Assembly: GCA_007133255.1 (NCBI GenBank)
Contig: SLMY01000145.1
Coordinates: 1 to 24,293, forward strand
Reading direction: 5' to 3'
Source: Clostridiales bacterium
GTDB lineage: Bacteria > Bacillota > Clostridia > Saccharofermentanales > UBA5734
Length of the DNA: 24,293 nucleotides
Shown here in pieces: positions 1 through 6,445 of the stretch. Below the pieces are notes generated by a model. The model worked only from the letters and a program-made list of their open reading frames with translations. It was not told the origin of the DNA and did not search any database. The first letter of the stretch is position 1. Each line of letters starts with the position of its first letter. Both the position numbers and the translations under genes were made by a program.

Positions 1-1389
1 GACGCGTTTGCCTGCGCACGTATGCTCATGGGTGAAGGAGTGCCGGTTATCTGCCGTGAGCTTTATCCCGATTCGCCTCAGCCGCATGAAGCAGAGAAGA
101 ATCGTCAGGCTTTGCTGAAAATGGGTCTGCCGCTGGGCGCGGTCAGAGAAGAAGATTTTTTCATCAAAGACCTGCGCCTGATCGTTGACGGGCTGTTTGG
201 TACTGGTTTTCAGTCATCACGAGGCTTGCCGGAAGGTTTCGAAAAAATAAGTGCCTGGTGTGAAAAGGCAAGATCCCGCGGTGTTCAGCTGCTTTCCATT
301 GATATTCCCAGCGGACTTGACAGCAACACGGGTGTGCCAGCCAGGCATGCGCTGAAAGCCGATATGACCCTCACTTTTGTTTTACCCAAAATAGGATTAT
401 GTGCTGAGCCGGGCTTTACGCATGCCGGTACTGTTCATCTTGCGTCTATTGGTATCTCCGGGCGGTTGATTGAGCAGGCACTTGCTGAAATCAACCAGCC
501 AGCCTGCTGCCTGATTGATGACGCGATGATCCTGCCTATACGCTCACAGCTTAAACGTGGCCCATTGGCGCATAAAGGACAGTTTGGCAGACTGTTCTTA
601 ATCGCGGGATCATCGGCAATGCCGGGCGCCGCGGTGCTGGCTGCCAGAGCCGCGGCCAGATCGGGACTGGGCATGCTGCATCTTCTGACAGCTGCCGACG
701 CGGCCGCGTCTGTGGTCGCGGGTATTCCAGAGGCTCTGGTTGAATCAGCAGGCTTCAACAACTGTGACGCGTTGCTCCGTTCAATTGATGCCGGTATTAA
801 AAAGGCGGACGCTGTGGCCGCTGGACCAGGCATTGGTCAAACTGACAATCTGCAGCCTGCTCTGGAGAAAATAATAGATTCAGCAAGGCAAGTGGTGCTG
901 GATGCCGACGCGCTCAATATAATTTCAGCTCAGCCTGAAAGCTGGTGGCGCAGATGCGAACGCCGGGTCAGTCAATCTGGATTGCCCCCTGTTGTCTTAA
1001 CCCCTCATCCTGGTGAATATCGCAGGCTTGCACCCGATCTATCTGGTTATGATCGTCAGCAGCAGGCGAGTCTTCTGGCACAGCGCAGCCATTCTATCAT
1101 TGTGCTGAAAGGCAGCAGAACGGTTGTAGCGGTTCCGGATGGTGAGGTATTTATTAATCAAACAGGGAATAATGGCCTGGCACGCGGCGGCAGCGGTGAT
1201 CTGCTGACAGGACTGATAGCCGGATTTCTGGCCCAGGGGATGCCGCCGAAGCAGGCGGCACTGGCAGGTGTCTACTATCACGGTCTTGCCGCTGACCTTG
1301 CCGCGGAAAAATTAAGCGGACGCGGTATGCTGCCTGAAGATCTGCTTAGCAGTTTATCATCTGCCTATCGCTTAACCGGATGGGAATAA
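1..1389 (+). CDS. nnrD: Bifunctional NAD(P)H-hydrate repair enzyme (NnrE epimerase/NnrD dehydratase), 5' truncated
   Basis: This cytosolic enzyme repairs hydrated NAD(P)H: the N-terminal epimerase interconverts R- and S-NAD(P)HX and the C-terminal dehydratase regenerates NAD(P)H using ADP or ATP. The reading frame is open from base 1, and the residues before the first ATG (DAFACARML) match the NnrE nucleotide-binding segment, so about 50-60 N-terminal residues lie outside the window. The epimerase part runs to about position 480 (DGLFGTGFQ, SIDIPSGLD). The dehydratase part follows, with HKGQFGRLFLIAGS, AAGPGIG, VLDADALN, TPHPGE and the signature GNNGLARGGSGDLLTG. The family usually has GNPGMATGGTGD, so Asn and Arg differ here, but the GGSGD core is kept. 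The next gene, alr, is co-oriented after a 114-nt gap; an nnrD-alr pairing is common in Bacillota. Fold and function are clear. Confidence 0.93.
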   Translation, partial: DAFACARMLMGEGVPVICRELYPDSPQPHEAEKNRQALLKMGLPLGAVREEDFFIKDLRLIVDGLFGTGFQSSRGLPEGFEKISAWCEKARSRGVQLLSIDIPSGLDSNTGVPARHALKADMTLTFVLPKIGLCAEPGFTHAGTVHLASIGISGRLIEQALAEINQPACCLIDDAMILPIRSQLKRGPLAHKGQFGRLFLIAGSSAMPGAAVLAARAAARSGLGMLHLLTAADAAASVVAGIPEALVESAGFNNCDALLRSIDAGIKKADAVAAGPGIGQTDNLQPALEKIIDSARQVVLDADALNIISAQPESWWRRCERRVSQSGLPPVVLTPHPGEYRRLAPDLSGYDRQQQASLLAQRSHSIIVLKGSRTVVAVPDGEVFINQTGNNGLARGGSGDLLTGLIAGFLAQGMPPKQAALAGVYYHGLAADLAAEKLSGRGMLPEDLLSSLSSAYRLTGWE

Positions 1390-1473
1390 GTAATTGTTTG
1401 AGACTCGAACACGTAACAATCTTTATTTGCTTAGAAGCAGAACAGACCGACAGAAAATGAAAGGAGCTTCAGG

Positions 1474-1500
1474 ATGACTGCTGACAGTTTTCCTGCCTGA
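1474..1500 (+). CDS. Putative 8-codon leader ORF before alr
   Basis: A strong ribosome binding site (AAAGGAGC, 1460-1467) stands 6 nt before an ATG at 1474 that encodes MTADSFPA and ends with TGA at 1498-1500. The alr ATG follows 3 nt later in the same frame and has no ribosome binding site of its own. The mini-ORF therefore probably delivers ribosomes that re-initiate at alr. Reading through the TGA would instead give a 10-residue longer racemase. TGA is used as an ordinary stop by several genes in the window, so general recoding is not supported. Expression of the peptide is inferred only. Confidence 0.45.
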   Translation: MTADSFPA

Positions 1501-1503
1501 TTT

Positions 1504-2775
1504 ATGAATGAACATTTGCTGCATCGATCATGGGCTGAGATAAATCTGGACACAATAGCTGCTAATGTAAGGCTGATTCGATCAAAAGTGCGCCGCAGCA
1601 GTGAAATTCTGGGCGTGGTTAAAGCCGATGCTTATGGGCATGGAGCCAGGCAGGTTGTTCCCGTTTTGCTGGATAATGGTGTTAACCGGCTGGCGGTATC
1701 CATGCTGGATGAAGCGATTGAGCTTAGACAGGCAGGTATCCAGATTCCCATTCTGGTTCTCAGCTATACAGATCCGAACCGTGCTCATGAAATCCTTAAA
1801 TACAAGGTTACTCAGACAGTTTACAATAGAGATCTTGCCAGCGCCTTGTCAAATGCGGCAGTTGAACGGCATGAGGACGCGAGAATTCATATCAAAGTTG
1901 ATACAGGAATGGGCAGAGTAGGATTTCTGGCAGGCTATGACGCTATTAAATCCATATCATGGATCAGAGATTTGCCAAATATGGTGGTTGAAGGTTTATA
2001 CACCCATTTCGCGACAGCGGATGAGGCAGACGACCACTATGTCTGGCATCAATTTGAACAGTTTATGAGTATCAGCCAGGAGCTGGATCGAATTGGCCTG
2101 CCTATACCGCTCAAGCATGTCTGCAACAGCGCGGCTATCATGAGGTTTCCTCAGATGCATCTGGATATGGTCAGACCTGGTCTGATGATGTACGGCATGA
2201 TCCCGCCCGGCTGTCCAGACGCCTGGCAGGCGTTGAAGCCAGCGATGACATTAAAGTCTAACCTGATCCATGTCAAGCAGTTGCCAGCAGGCTCATCTGT
2301 AAGCTATGGAAGGAGCTTTCAGGCCAAAAGAGACAGCCTGATCGGGACTATACCGATTGGCTACGCAGATGGGTATTCAAGACGATTGAATCAAAACGCG
2401 AGCGTACTGATACGCGGCAGACGTGTTCCGGTCGTTGGGAAAATTTGTATGGACAGCTGCATGGTTGATCTGACTGATTTGAAAGGTGAACAGCCAAGAG
2501 TCGGAGAAGAGGTTGTTCTGTTCGGTCCAGGGCAGTTCCCGCGTCAGCTGGAACCAGAGCGAGCCCGGCAGGAACAAAAATCAGAGCAAGACAAGCGGTC
2601 ACAGCTGGTTTTGCAGGAACAGGGCGCAGGCCCGGACAGCATCACTGTAGACCAGATAGCGGAATGGATGGGTACGATTAATTATGAAGTCACCTGCATC
2701 ATTGGACGCCGCGTACCAAGAGCCTTTATCAGGCATCATGAGCTGGAGTATATTCACAGCTACCTTTTTGTTTGA
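1504..2775 (+). CDS. alr: Alanine racemase (PLP-dependent)
   Basis: It converts L-alanine to D-alanine for peptidoglycan in the cytosol. The N terminus SWAEINLDTIAANV is typical. The PLP lysine is K40 in VVKADAYGHG, the catalytic tyrosine is Y268 in VSYGRSF, and MGRVGF, RPGLMMYG, IPIGYADGY and GKICMDSCMVD are all present. The C-terminal beta-domain contains an unusual insertion of about 38 Gln-, Glu- and Arg-rich residues (about 342-379) between VVLFG and ITVDQIAEWMGTINYE, where the family has only a few residues; this accounts for the 423-residue length against the usual 370-390. The start at 1504 is chosen because it fits the family N terminus, although the only good ribosome binding site serves the mini-ORF at 1474. 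The gene ends in a double stop (TGA TAG). Confidence 0.96.
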   Translation: MNEHLLHRSWAEINLDTIAANVRLIRSKVRRSSEILGVVKADAYGHGARQVVPVLLDNGVNRLAVSMLDEAIELRQAGIQIPILVLSYTDPNRAHEILKYKVTQTVYNRDLASALSNAAVERHEDARIHIKVDTGMGRVGFLAGYDAIKSISWIRDLPNMVVEGLYTHFATADEADDHYVWHQFEQFMSISQELDRIGLPIPLKHVCNSAAIMRFPQMHLDMVRPGLMMYGMIPPGCPDAWQALKPAMTLKSNLIHVKQLPAGSSVSYGRSFQAKRDSLIGTIPIGYADGYSRRLNQNASVLIRGRRVPVVGKICMDSCMVDLTDLKGEQPRVGEEVVLFGPGQFPRQLEPERARQEQKSEQDKRSQLVLQEQGAGPDSITVDQIAEWMGTINYEVTCIIGRRVPRAFIRHHELEYIHSYLFV

Positions 2776-2789
2776 TAGTCTGTTTTCAC

Positions 2790-2841
2790 AACCGCGGCGC
2801 CCGATAAGATAACTTTAGCTGCGGTTAAGATGCCTTTTTTT
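2790..2841 (+). terminator. Candidate terminator after alr
   Basis: A 9-bp stem (2790-2798 with 2818-2826, one G-T pair) with a 19-nt loop is followed, after 7 nt, by a run of eight T (2834-2841). The distance between stem and T-run is larger than ideal, so the call is moderate. It separates the nnrD-alr unit from the riboflavin transporter. Confidence 0.5.
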
Positions 2842-2881
2842 CTTTTGATCGCCAAGTCAGCTGAAAATGCTTGAATGTGTC

Positions 2882-2910
2882 TTGTTCGCAGAACCAGAAC
2901 ATGATATATT
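2882..2910 (+). promoter_or_regulatory. Sigma-A-type promoter of ribU
   Basis: TTGTTC (2882-2887), a 17-bp spacer and TATATT (2905-2910) lie just upstream of the FMN riboswitch. Transcription would begin near 2917, so the whole aptamer is included in the leader RNA. Confidence 0.65.
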
Positions 2911-2925
2911 ATAGAAAAATAGATT

Positions 2926-3061
2926 GTTTCCGGGGCAGGGTGAGAGTCCCTACCGGCGGTAAGCTTTTGAGGCAAGCCCGCGACTTTCGCAGTTAATAGC
3001 AGCTGCGAAACTGACAAGGTGAGAAACCTTGGCCGACAGTAAAGTCTGGATGAAAGGAAAC
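2926..3061 (+). ncRNA. FMN riboswitch (RFN element)
   Basis: The conserved RFN blocks occur in order: GGGGCAGGGTGAGAGTCCC (from 2932), TACCGGCGGTAAGC, AGCCCGCGAC, the GGTGAGAAACC block, GCCGACAGT, and AGTCTGGATGAAAG. The closing helix P1 is GTTTCC (2926-2931) paired with GGAAAC (3056-3061). It binds flavin mononucleotide and, in this family, switches a downstream terminator or ribosome binding site. Here a terminator follows at 3080-3109, so transcription attenuation of ribU by FMN is the likely mode. Confidence 0.97.
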
Positions 3062-3079
3062 GGCTGATCGTTTTAGCTG

Positions 3080-3109
3080 AGCGCCCCCAATGACAGGGGT
3101 GCTTTTTTT
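3080..3109 (+). terminator. Rho-independent terminator of the FMN riboswitch
   Basis: AGCGCCCC (3080-3087) pairs with GGGGTGCT (3096-3103, one G-T pair) around an 8-nt loop, and seven T follow (3103-3109). It lies 18 nt after riboswitch P1 and before ribU, as expected for the expression platform. Confidence 0.88.
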
Positions 3110-3163
3110 ATACGATAGCCAACATAACCCTGGTTATAGTCAGAAAAGAAAGAGGACTGTAAC

Positions 3164-3862
3164 ATGCAAGCAACTGAAAAACAAAACAAAAATGAATCTA
3201 CGAAGCAGACTGCGAAGCAGAATAGCCAGGCATTTGAGCCATTGGATCGCCAGCTGCTGCCGGGAGCTGCCGTACGCTCAAGAAAAACTGCCCGCTGGGT
3301 GGCGAAAACCGGTATTTTAACCGCGATCGCGGCAGTTCTGATGTATCTTGAAATGTCCTTGCCGCTAGTGCCTGTCTTTCTTAAACTCGACTTTAGTGAC
3401 GTTGTTGTCCTGACGGGCGCGTTTTCCATGGGGCCGCTGACAGGTATCCTGATTCAGTTAATGAAAAATCTTCTGCACGTTCCCGTCACGACAACAGGAG
3501 CTGTGGGTGAACTGGCGAACTTCCTGATTGGCGCGTCTTTTGTGGGGACGGCAGGCCTGATCTACAAATACAAGAAAGATCGGATAGGCGCCTTTATGGC
3601 AATGGCAGCCGGTACACTGGTAATGACTGTTTTCGCCAGCCTGCTGAACTATTATGTGATGCTGCCGTTTTACATACATGTGATGGAGTTTCCTATTGAA
3701 GCCATTATCAGTATGACCCGGGCCGCGGGCAATCGTCTGGTGACAGATCTGGAAACTTTGATTTATTTCGTCTTTGTGCCGTTCAACCTGTTTAAAGGTC
3801 TTGTCATCTCACTGATTGTAGCATTGGTTTACAAGCGTATCAGCCCGCTGCTGCATCGCTGA
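3164..3862 (+). CDS. ribU: Riboflavin ECF transporter substrate-binding subunit RibU
   Basis: This integral membrane S component captures riboflavin and works with a shared ECF energizing module (EcfA, EcfA', EcfT) that is not encoded in this window. The conserved RibU pattern is visible: LKLDFSDVVVLTGAFSMGPLTGILIQLMKNLLHV, followed by GAVGELANFLIGASFV. About five to six hydrophobic helices fill the region after residue 45. The first 40-45 residues form a hydrophilic Gln-, Lys- and Asn-rich extension not typical of RibU, which is usually near 190-200 residues; this protein has 232. The start at 3164 has AAAGAGGAC about 8 nt upstream. The FMN riboswitch directly upstream supports the substrate assignment and implies repression when FMN is plentiful. 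Confidence 0.93.
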   Translation: MQATEKQNKNESTKQTAKQNSQAFEPLDRQLLPGAAVRSRKTARWVAKTGILTAIAAVLMYLEMSLPLVPVFLKLDFSDVVVLTGAFSMGPLTGILIQLMKNLLHVPVTTTGAVGELANFLIGASFVGTAGLIYKYKKDRIGAFMAMAAGTLVMTVFASLLNYYVMLPFYIHVMEFPIEAIISMTRAAGNRLVTDLETLIYFVFVPFNLFKGLVISLIVALVYKRISPLLHR

Positions 3863-3950
3863 GCGGTAAAACGTGTCCTGTATGTGCTCTGGCCAGGCCT
3901 GATGAAGGACTGTGCAGATGTCTGTTTGGCATACAGGTTGAATGATATCA

Positions 3951-3959
3951 TGCTATAAT
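3951..3959 (+). promoter_or_regulatory. Extended -10 promoter of the zinc-ribbon gene
   Basis: TGC-TATAAT is a perfect extended -10 element. No good -35 lies at 17 bp; TTGGCA at 3926-3931 is 22 bp away. Transcription would start near 3966, downstream of an in-frame ATG at 3942, which supports translation start at 3993 instead. Confidence 0.6.
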
Positions 3960-3992
3960 ATTGATGCAGATTATAACAGGAGGTCGGTGCAT

Positions 3993-4619
3993 ATGCATTG
4001 TACACGGTGTGGATATGAGTTTGAGAAACAGCCGAAGTTCTGTCCGGAATGCGGAGCCAGACAGGCGGTTCGAGAAACAGGCCCTGTTGACCCATCCTGG
4101 GCTTCCCGCCAAACAGATGATACAGACAACAGACTAGATCCGGTGCAGCGCCAGGCCTATCAGGCAGCCCGCACTTTTTATCAGCCTCAGCCGGGATATA
4201 ACGAGCGGAACATGCCGGACAGCGCCAGGCAAGATCAGCTGCATGGTCAGCGACTCGCTTATGTCCGTCAAGATTACAATCCCGGACGAGACGGAACCTT
4301 CCGGCAGTCCTCTGTCCGCCAGAACGGTTATCCAGGAGCACAGCCTGATACCAGGCAAAAGCCCTCGGCAACCGGCATGATCGTTTTTTCCATTATTAAC
4401 ATTATTTGCTTTGGACTTGGCATCAGTCTGATACTGGGCACAATCGCGCTGGTGTTTTCTATTATGTCTTCAGGAGAAAAAACGGTTGAACAGGCTGTCG
4501 ACAAGCTTAATATTGCCCGAATACTGAACGTGATTGGCCTTGTTTTCATTTTGATTCAACTGATCATTATCTTTGTGATTATTGCCGCCGCATTGCTGTA
4601 TTCCTACCGGGTTTTCTAG
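3993..4619 (+). CDS. Zinc-ribbon protein with C-terminal two-helix membrane domain (CD225/DUF4190-like)
   Basis: The function is not known. The first 20 residues form a zinc ribbon with C3, C6, C17 and C20 (MHCTRCG ... FCPECGA). Residues 21 to about 125 are rich in Gln, Pro, Arg, Asp and Tyr and look disordered. The C terminus has two hydrophobic segments (about 128-158 and 177-203) joined by a short polar loop with AVDKLNIARILNVIG, a layout seen in dispanin/CD225 and DUF4190-type bacterial proteins. Start 3993 is preferred because AGGAGG lies at 3979-3984, because the zinc ribbon begins there, and because the promoter lies downstream of the longer ATG. The gene has its own promoter and converges on the arginine cluster. 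A sensory or scaffolding role at the membrane is only a guess. Confidence 0.75.
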   Translation: MHCTRCGYEFEKQPKFCPECGARQAVRETGPVDPSWASRQTDDTDNRLDPVQRQAYQAARTFYQPQPGYNERNMPDSARQDQLHGQRLAYVRQDYNPGRDGTFRQSSVRQNGYPGAQPDTRQKPSATGMIVFSIINIICFGLGISLILGTIALVFSIMSSGEKTVEQAVDKLNIARILNVIGLVFILIQLIIIFVIIAAALLYSYRVF

Positions 4620-4634
4620 TGCCTGCTCTTATAC

Positions 4635-4661
4635 GTCTGACAGCCAGTCGGCCGTTCAGAC
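4635..4661. terminator. Weak hairpin between convergent genes
   Basis: GTCTGA (4635-4640) pairs with TCAGAC (4656-4661), and an inner GCC/GGC stem closes an AGTC loop. It overlaps the stop codon of the minus-strand acetyltransferase gene. Neither strand has a proper T-run, so it may only be an RNA-stabilising structure at the convergent junction. Confidence 0.25.
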
Positions 4662-5173
4662 TATTCAGCTTTTGATACCAGCTGCTGATAAGGTTTAATT
4701 TCCTTGGCGAATGTCCCGCGCGGGTAGCCTCTGTCATAGGTACAGTGGACCAGATGAAATCCTCTTGCCTGGTAAAAGGCCACCAGCGGTTCATTAGTCA
4801 GTGCTGTATGCAGAACAACATAGAGAAAACCATGGCTTTGCAGCCATATTTCGGCTGCTTCGTATAGCTTGCGTCCGACTCCTGTCTGCCGCAGATGCGG
4901 TAAAACCGCGAAGCGGCTGAAATAGGCTGTCCTTGCGCCATGCCTGACCAGCCTGACAGTCCCGGCCAGCTGGCCGTTTCTTTCCGCGACCAGCACATGA
5001 TCTGTCTTAATGTGTTCAAGCATGTCTGTCTTATCTTCACATAACGATTCCAGTGGCTGAGTAATGCCCGACTGCCGGGCGTAAACTGTCATCGCGTCAT
5101 GAACCAGTGACAGCAATTGATCCAGATCAGCCGCTGTCGCCTGCCGGATGGTGATCGTCAGGTCATCATGCAT
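4661..5173 (-). CDS. GNAT-family N-acetyltransferase at the end of the arginine cluster
   Basis: The 170-residue protein has a single GNAT fold. Beta strands and acetyl-CoA motif A are seen in ARTAYFSRFAVLPHLRQTGVGRKLYEAAE, with the pyrophosphate-binding pattern RQTGVGR, and motif B is the segment NEPLVAFYQARGFHLV. It would transfer an acetyl group from acetyl-CoA to a small molecule or protein amine in the cytosol; the acceptor cannot be read from sequence. Its ATG is 3 nt after the argF stop, so it is almost certainly co-transcribed and coupled with argF. Because argJ is missing from the cluster, a role as N-acetylglutamate synthase can be imagined. The protein does not show the ArgA amino-acid-kinase domain, and the sequence resembles general GNAT enzymes, so this stays speculative. 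Confidence 0.85.
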   Translation of the reverse strand: MHDDLTITIRQATAADLDQLLSLVHDAMTVYARQSGITQPLESLCEDKTDMLEHIKTDHVLVAERNGQLAGTVRLVRHGARTAYFSRFAVLPHLRQTGVGRKLYEAAEIWLQSHGFLYVVLHTALTNEPLVAFYQARGFHLVHCTYDRGYPRGTFAKEIKPYQQLVSKAE

Positions 5174-5176
5174 CTT

Positions 5177-6103
5177 TCATGACTCCATTAATCTGACCAG
5201 AACCGCTTTTTGCGCATGCAGGCGGTTTTCTGCCTGATCAAATATTTTTGACGCGGGTCCGTCGATGACAGCTTCACTTACTTCAAGACCGCGGTAAGCC
5301 GGCAGGCAGTGAAGAAAAAGCGCGTGATTTTTCGCCAGGGACATCAGATGCTCATTTACCTGGTATTCACCAAAAATACTGATCCGCTCCGCTTTCTCAT
5401 TTTCCTGTCCCATGCTGATCCATGTATCTGTATAAATGACATCCGCGTCTTTGGCTGCTTCCAGCGCATCTGCGGTGACTGTAATTTTGCCTCCGGTTTT
5501 ATTTGCTGCTTCACAGGCAGCTTCTACAATCTTCTCATCGCAGGCATAATCATGTGGAGTCGCGACCGCGACGTGCATCCCGGTTTTAGCGCCAGCCTGC
5601 AGGAGCGAATGAGCAACATTGTTGCCGTCTCCAAGGTAAGCCAGTTTGAGTCCTGCCAATCTGGCAAAATATTCTTTAATTGTAAGTAAATCAGCCAGTG
5701 CCTGGCAGGGATGCATCAGGTCAGTCAGTCCGTTTATTACAGGGACAGAGCCATAACGCGCGAGATCAAGCACATCCTGGTGAGAAAAGGTGCGAATCAT
5801 AATACCATCCAGAAATCTGGACATCACTTTGGCAGTATCGGCTATTGTCTCACCGCGTCCCAGCTGAATATCCTGGGTGCTTAAAAAGAGTGCCTGCCCG
5901 CCCAGCTGGTACATGCCGACTTCGAAAGAAACGCGTGTGCGGGTTGATGACTTGGCGAAAATCATGCCAAGTGTCTTGCCGGCCAGCCGCTGGCTGTCAG
6001 CGGCTTTCGGATTTTGTTTAAGAGAAGCGGCCAAGTCCAGCAGATCCAGTATTTCATCTGCTTGTATATCCGCCAGATCAATAAAATGCTTCATGGTTGT
6101 CAT
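5177..6103 (-). CDS. argF: Ornithine carbamoyltransferase
   Basis: It joins carbamoyl phosphate and ornithine to give citrulline in arginine synthesis and works as a cytosolic trimer. The carbamoyl-phosphate motif STRTR is at residues 53-57, HPCQ at 131-134, the ornithine loop DTWISMGQE begins at 226, and HCLP is at 265-268. The length of 308 residues is normal. Start 6103 is preferred over 6094 because its ATG overlaps the stop of an upstream mini-ORF (ATGA) and has AAGG 6 nt upstream; that ribosome binding site is weaker than those of the mini-ORFs, which suggests translational coupling. Unlike argC, argB and argD, which sit close together, argF is separated from argD by 342 nt holding its own leader. 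The acetyltransferase gene follows at once. Confidence 0.97.
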   Translation of the reverse strand: MTTMKHFIDLADIQADEILDLLDLAASLKQNPKAADSQRLAGKTLGMIFAKSSTRTRVSFEVGMYQLGGQALFLSTQDIQLGRGETIADTAKVMSRFLDGIMIRTFSHQDVLDLARYGSVPVINGLTDLMHPCQALADLLTIKEYFARLAGLKLAYLGDGNNVAHSLLQAGAKTGMHVAVATPHDYACDEKIVEAACEAANKTGGKITVTADALEAAKDADVIYTDTWISMGQENEKAERISIFGEYQVNEHLMSLAKNHALFLHCLPAYRGLEVSEAVIDGPASKIFDQAENRLHAQKAVLVRLMES

Positions 6104-6144
6104 GCAAGGCCTTGTCTGGTCAGATTCCCGAAATAACCTGTCAT
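6100..6144 (-). CDS. Putative leader mini-ORF 3 of argF (14 codons)
   Basis: ATG at 6144 reads MTGYFGNLTRQGLA and stops at TGA 6100-6102, which overlaps the argF ATG as ATGA. CCGGAG (6151-6156) lies 6 nt before the start, a better ribosome binding site than that of argF. The ORF contains one Arg codon. The geometry implies that ribosomes ending here feed argF. No homologue is known to me; translation is inferred. Confidence 0.45.
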   Translation of the reverse strand: MTGYFGNLTRQGLA

Positions 6145-6164
6145 AACAGTCTCCGGTAAATCAT
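6141..6164 (-). CDS. Putative leader mini-ORF 2 of argF (MIYRRLL)
   Basis: ATG at 6164 begins a 7-codon ORF with adjacent Arg codons CGG AGA, and its TGA overlaps the ATG of mini-ORF 3 (ATGA). CCGGAG (6171-6176) is 6 nt upstream. This ORF arises from the 20-bp tandem duplication, which copies a ribosome binding site together with a start codon. Translation is inferred. Confidence 0.4.
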   Translation of the reverse strand: MIYRRLL

Positions 6165-6182
6165 AACAGTCTCCGGTAAATC
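6141..6182. repeat. Exact 20-bp tandem duplication in the argF leader
   Basis: The unit TCATAACAGTCTCCGGTAAA occurs twice without a mismatch (6141-6160 and 6161-6180) and continues 2 nt into a third copy. Read on the minus strand, each unit holds CCGGAG, a 6-nt spacer and ATGA, so the duplication multiplies a ribosome binding site plus start/stop overlap. Confidence 0.95.
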
Positions 6183-6199
6183 CAAAGGCTGGAAACCAC
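6161..6199 (-). CDS. Putative leader mini-ORF 1 of argF (GTG start, 12 codons)
   Basis: A GTG at 6199 with GAGG (6206-6209) 6 nt upstream, and AGGAGG (6214-6219) further up, opens a 12-codon frame ending IYRRLL; its TGA overlaps the ATG of mini-ORF 2 (ATGA). Its last six sense codons are the same as those of mini-ORF 2 because of the duplication. The GTG start is the least certain of the chain. Confidence 0.35.
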   Translation of the reverse strand: MVSSLWIYRRLL

Positions 6200-6445
6200 C
6201 AGACGCCTCGTTTCCTCCTGCTACATTATAGTTGCGGCCAGTAAGGGCCACCAGACAGCAGCACACTGCCTCATTAAAATCGGTTCTCAGTGGAAGACTC
6301 CACTTGGAATATTGAAAGCTGCGATGTTAGCTTGACCGGATCAGTTTGGTCTTTGCCATGTCGAGCCTGTATGGTGTGTCTTCAGTCTGCTTGCCAGAGT
6401 CAGGATTTATTTGATTTTTCTCTTCTCACTCTTGTCTGTTCAAGC
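6200..6445 (-). promoter_or_regulatory. argD-argF intergenic region with possible argF promoter
   Basis: No protein-coding gene is evident. On the minus strand a TATAAT lies at 6225-6230, but the -35 at 17 bp (TGGTGG) is poor, and transcription would begin about where AGGAGG (6214-6219) sits. A 6-bp hairpin (6289-6294 with 6299-6304) lacks a T-run. GTCTGGTGG occurs twice within 65 nt. Whether argF is transcribed from here or only from argC is not decidable from sequence. Confidence 0.3.

Noticed and set aside
1498..1500. TGA recoding (Trp or selenocysteine) at the alr leader
   Set aside because: TGA serves as the ordinary stop in several genes here (for example ribU, argD, ftsE), no SECIS-like stem was recognised after it, and the family start fits the downstream ATG. 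Re-initiation is simpler.
3926..3931. TTGGCA as -35 of the zinc-ribbon gene
   Set aside because: It is 22 bp from TATAAT, too far for a normal promoter; the extended -10 explains the site better.
3829..4371. 180-codon minus-strand open frame
   Set aside because: It lies opposite the zinc-ribbon gene, which has Cys motifs, a promoter and a ribosome binding site; the antisense frame has no recognisable domain or good start site.
6181..6304. T-box riboswitch in the argF leader
   Set aside because: GGTGG appears twice but the conserved T-box sequence, the AGUA motif of stem I and a terminator are missing.
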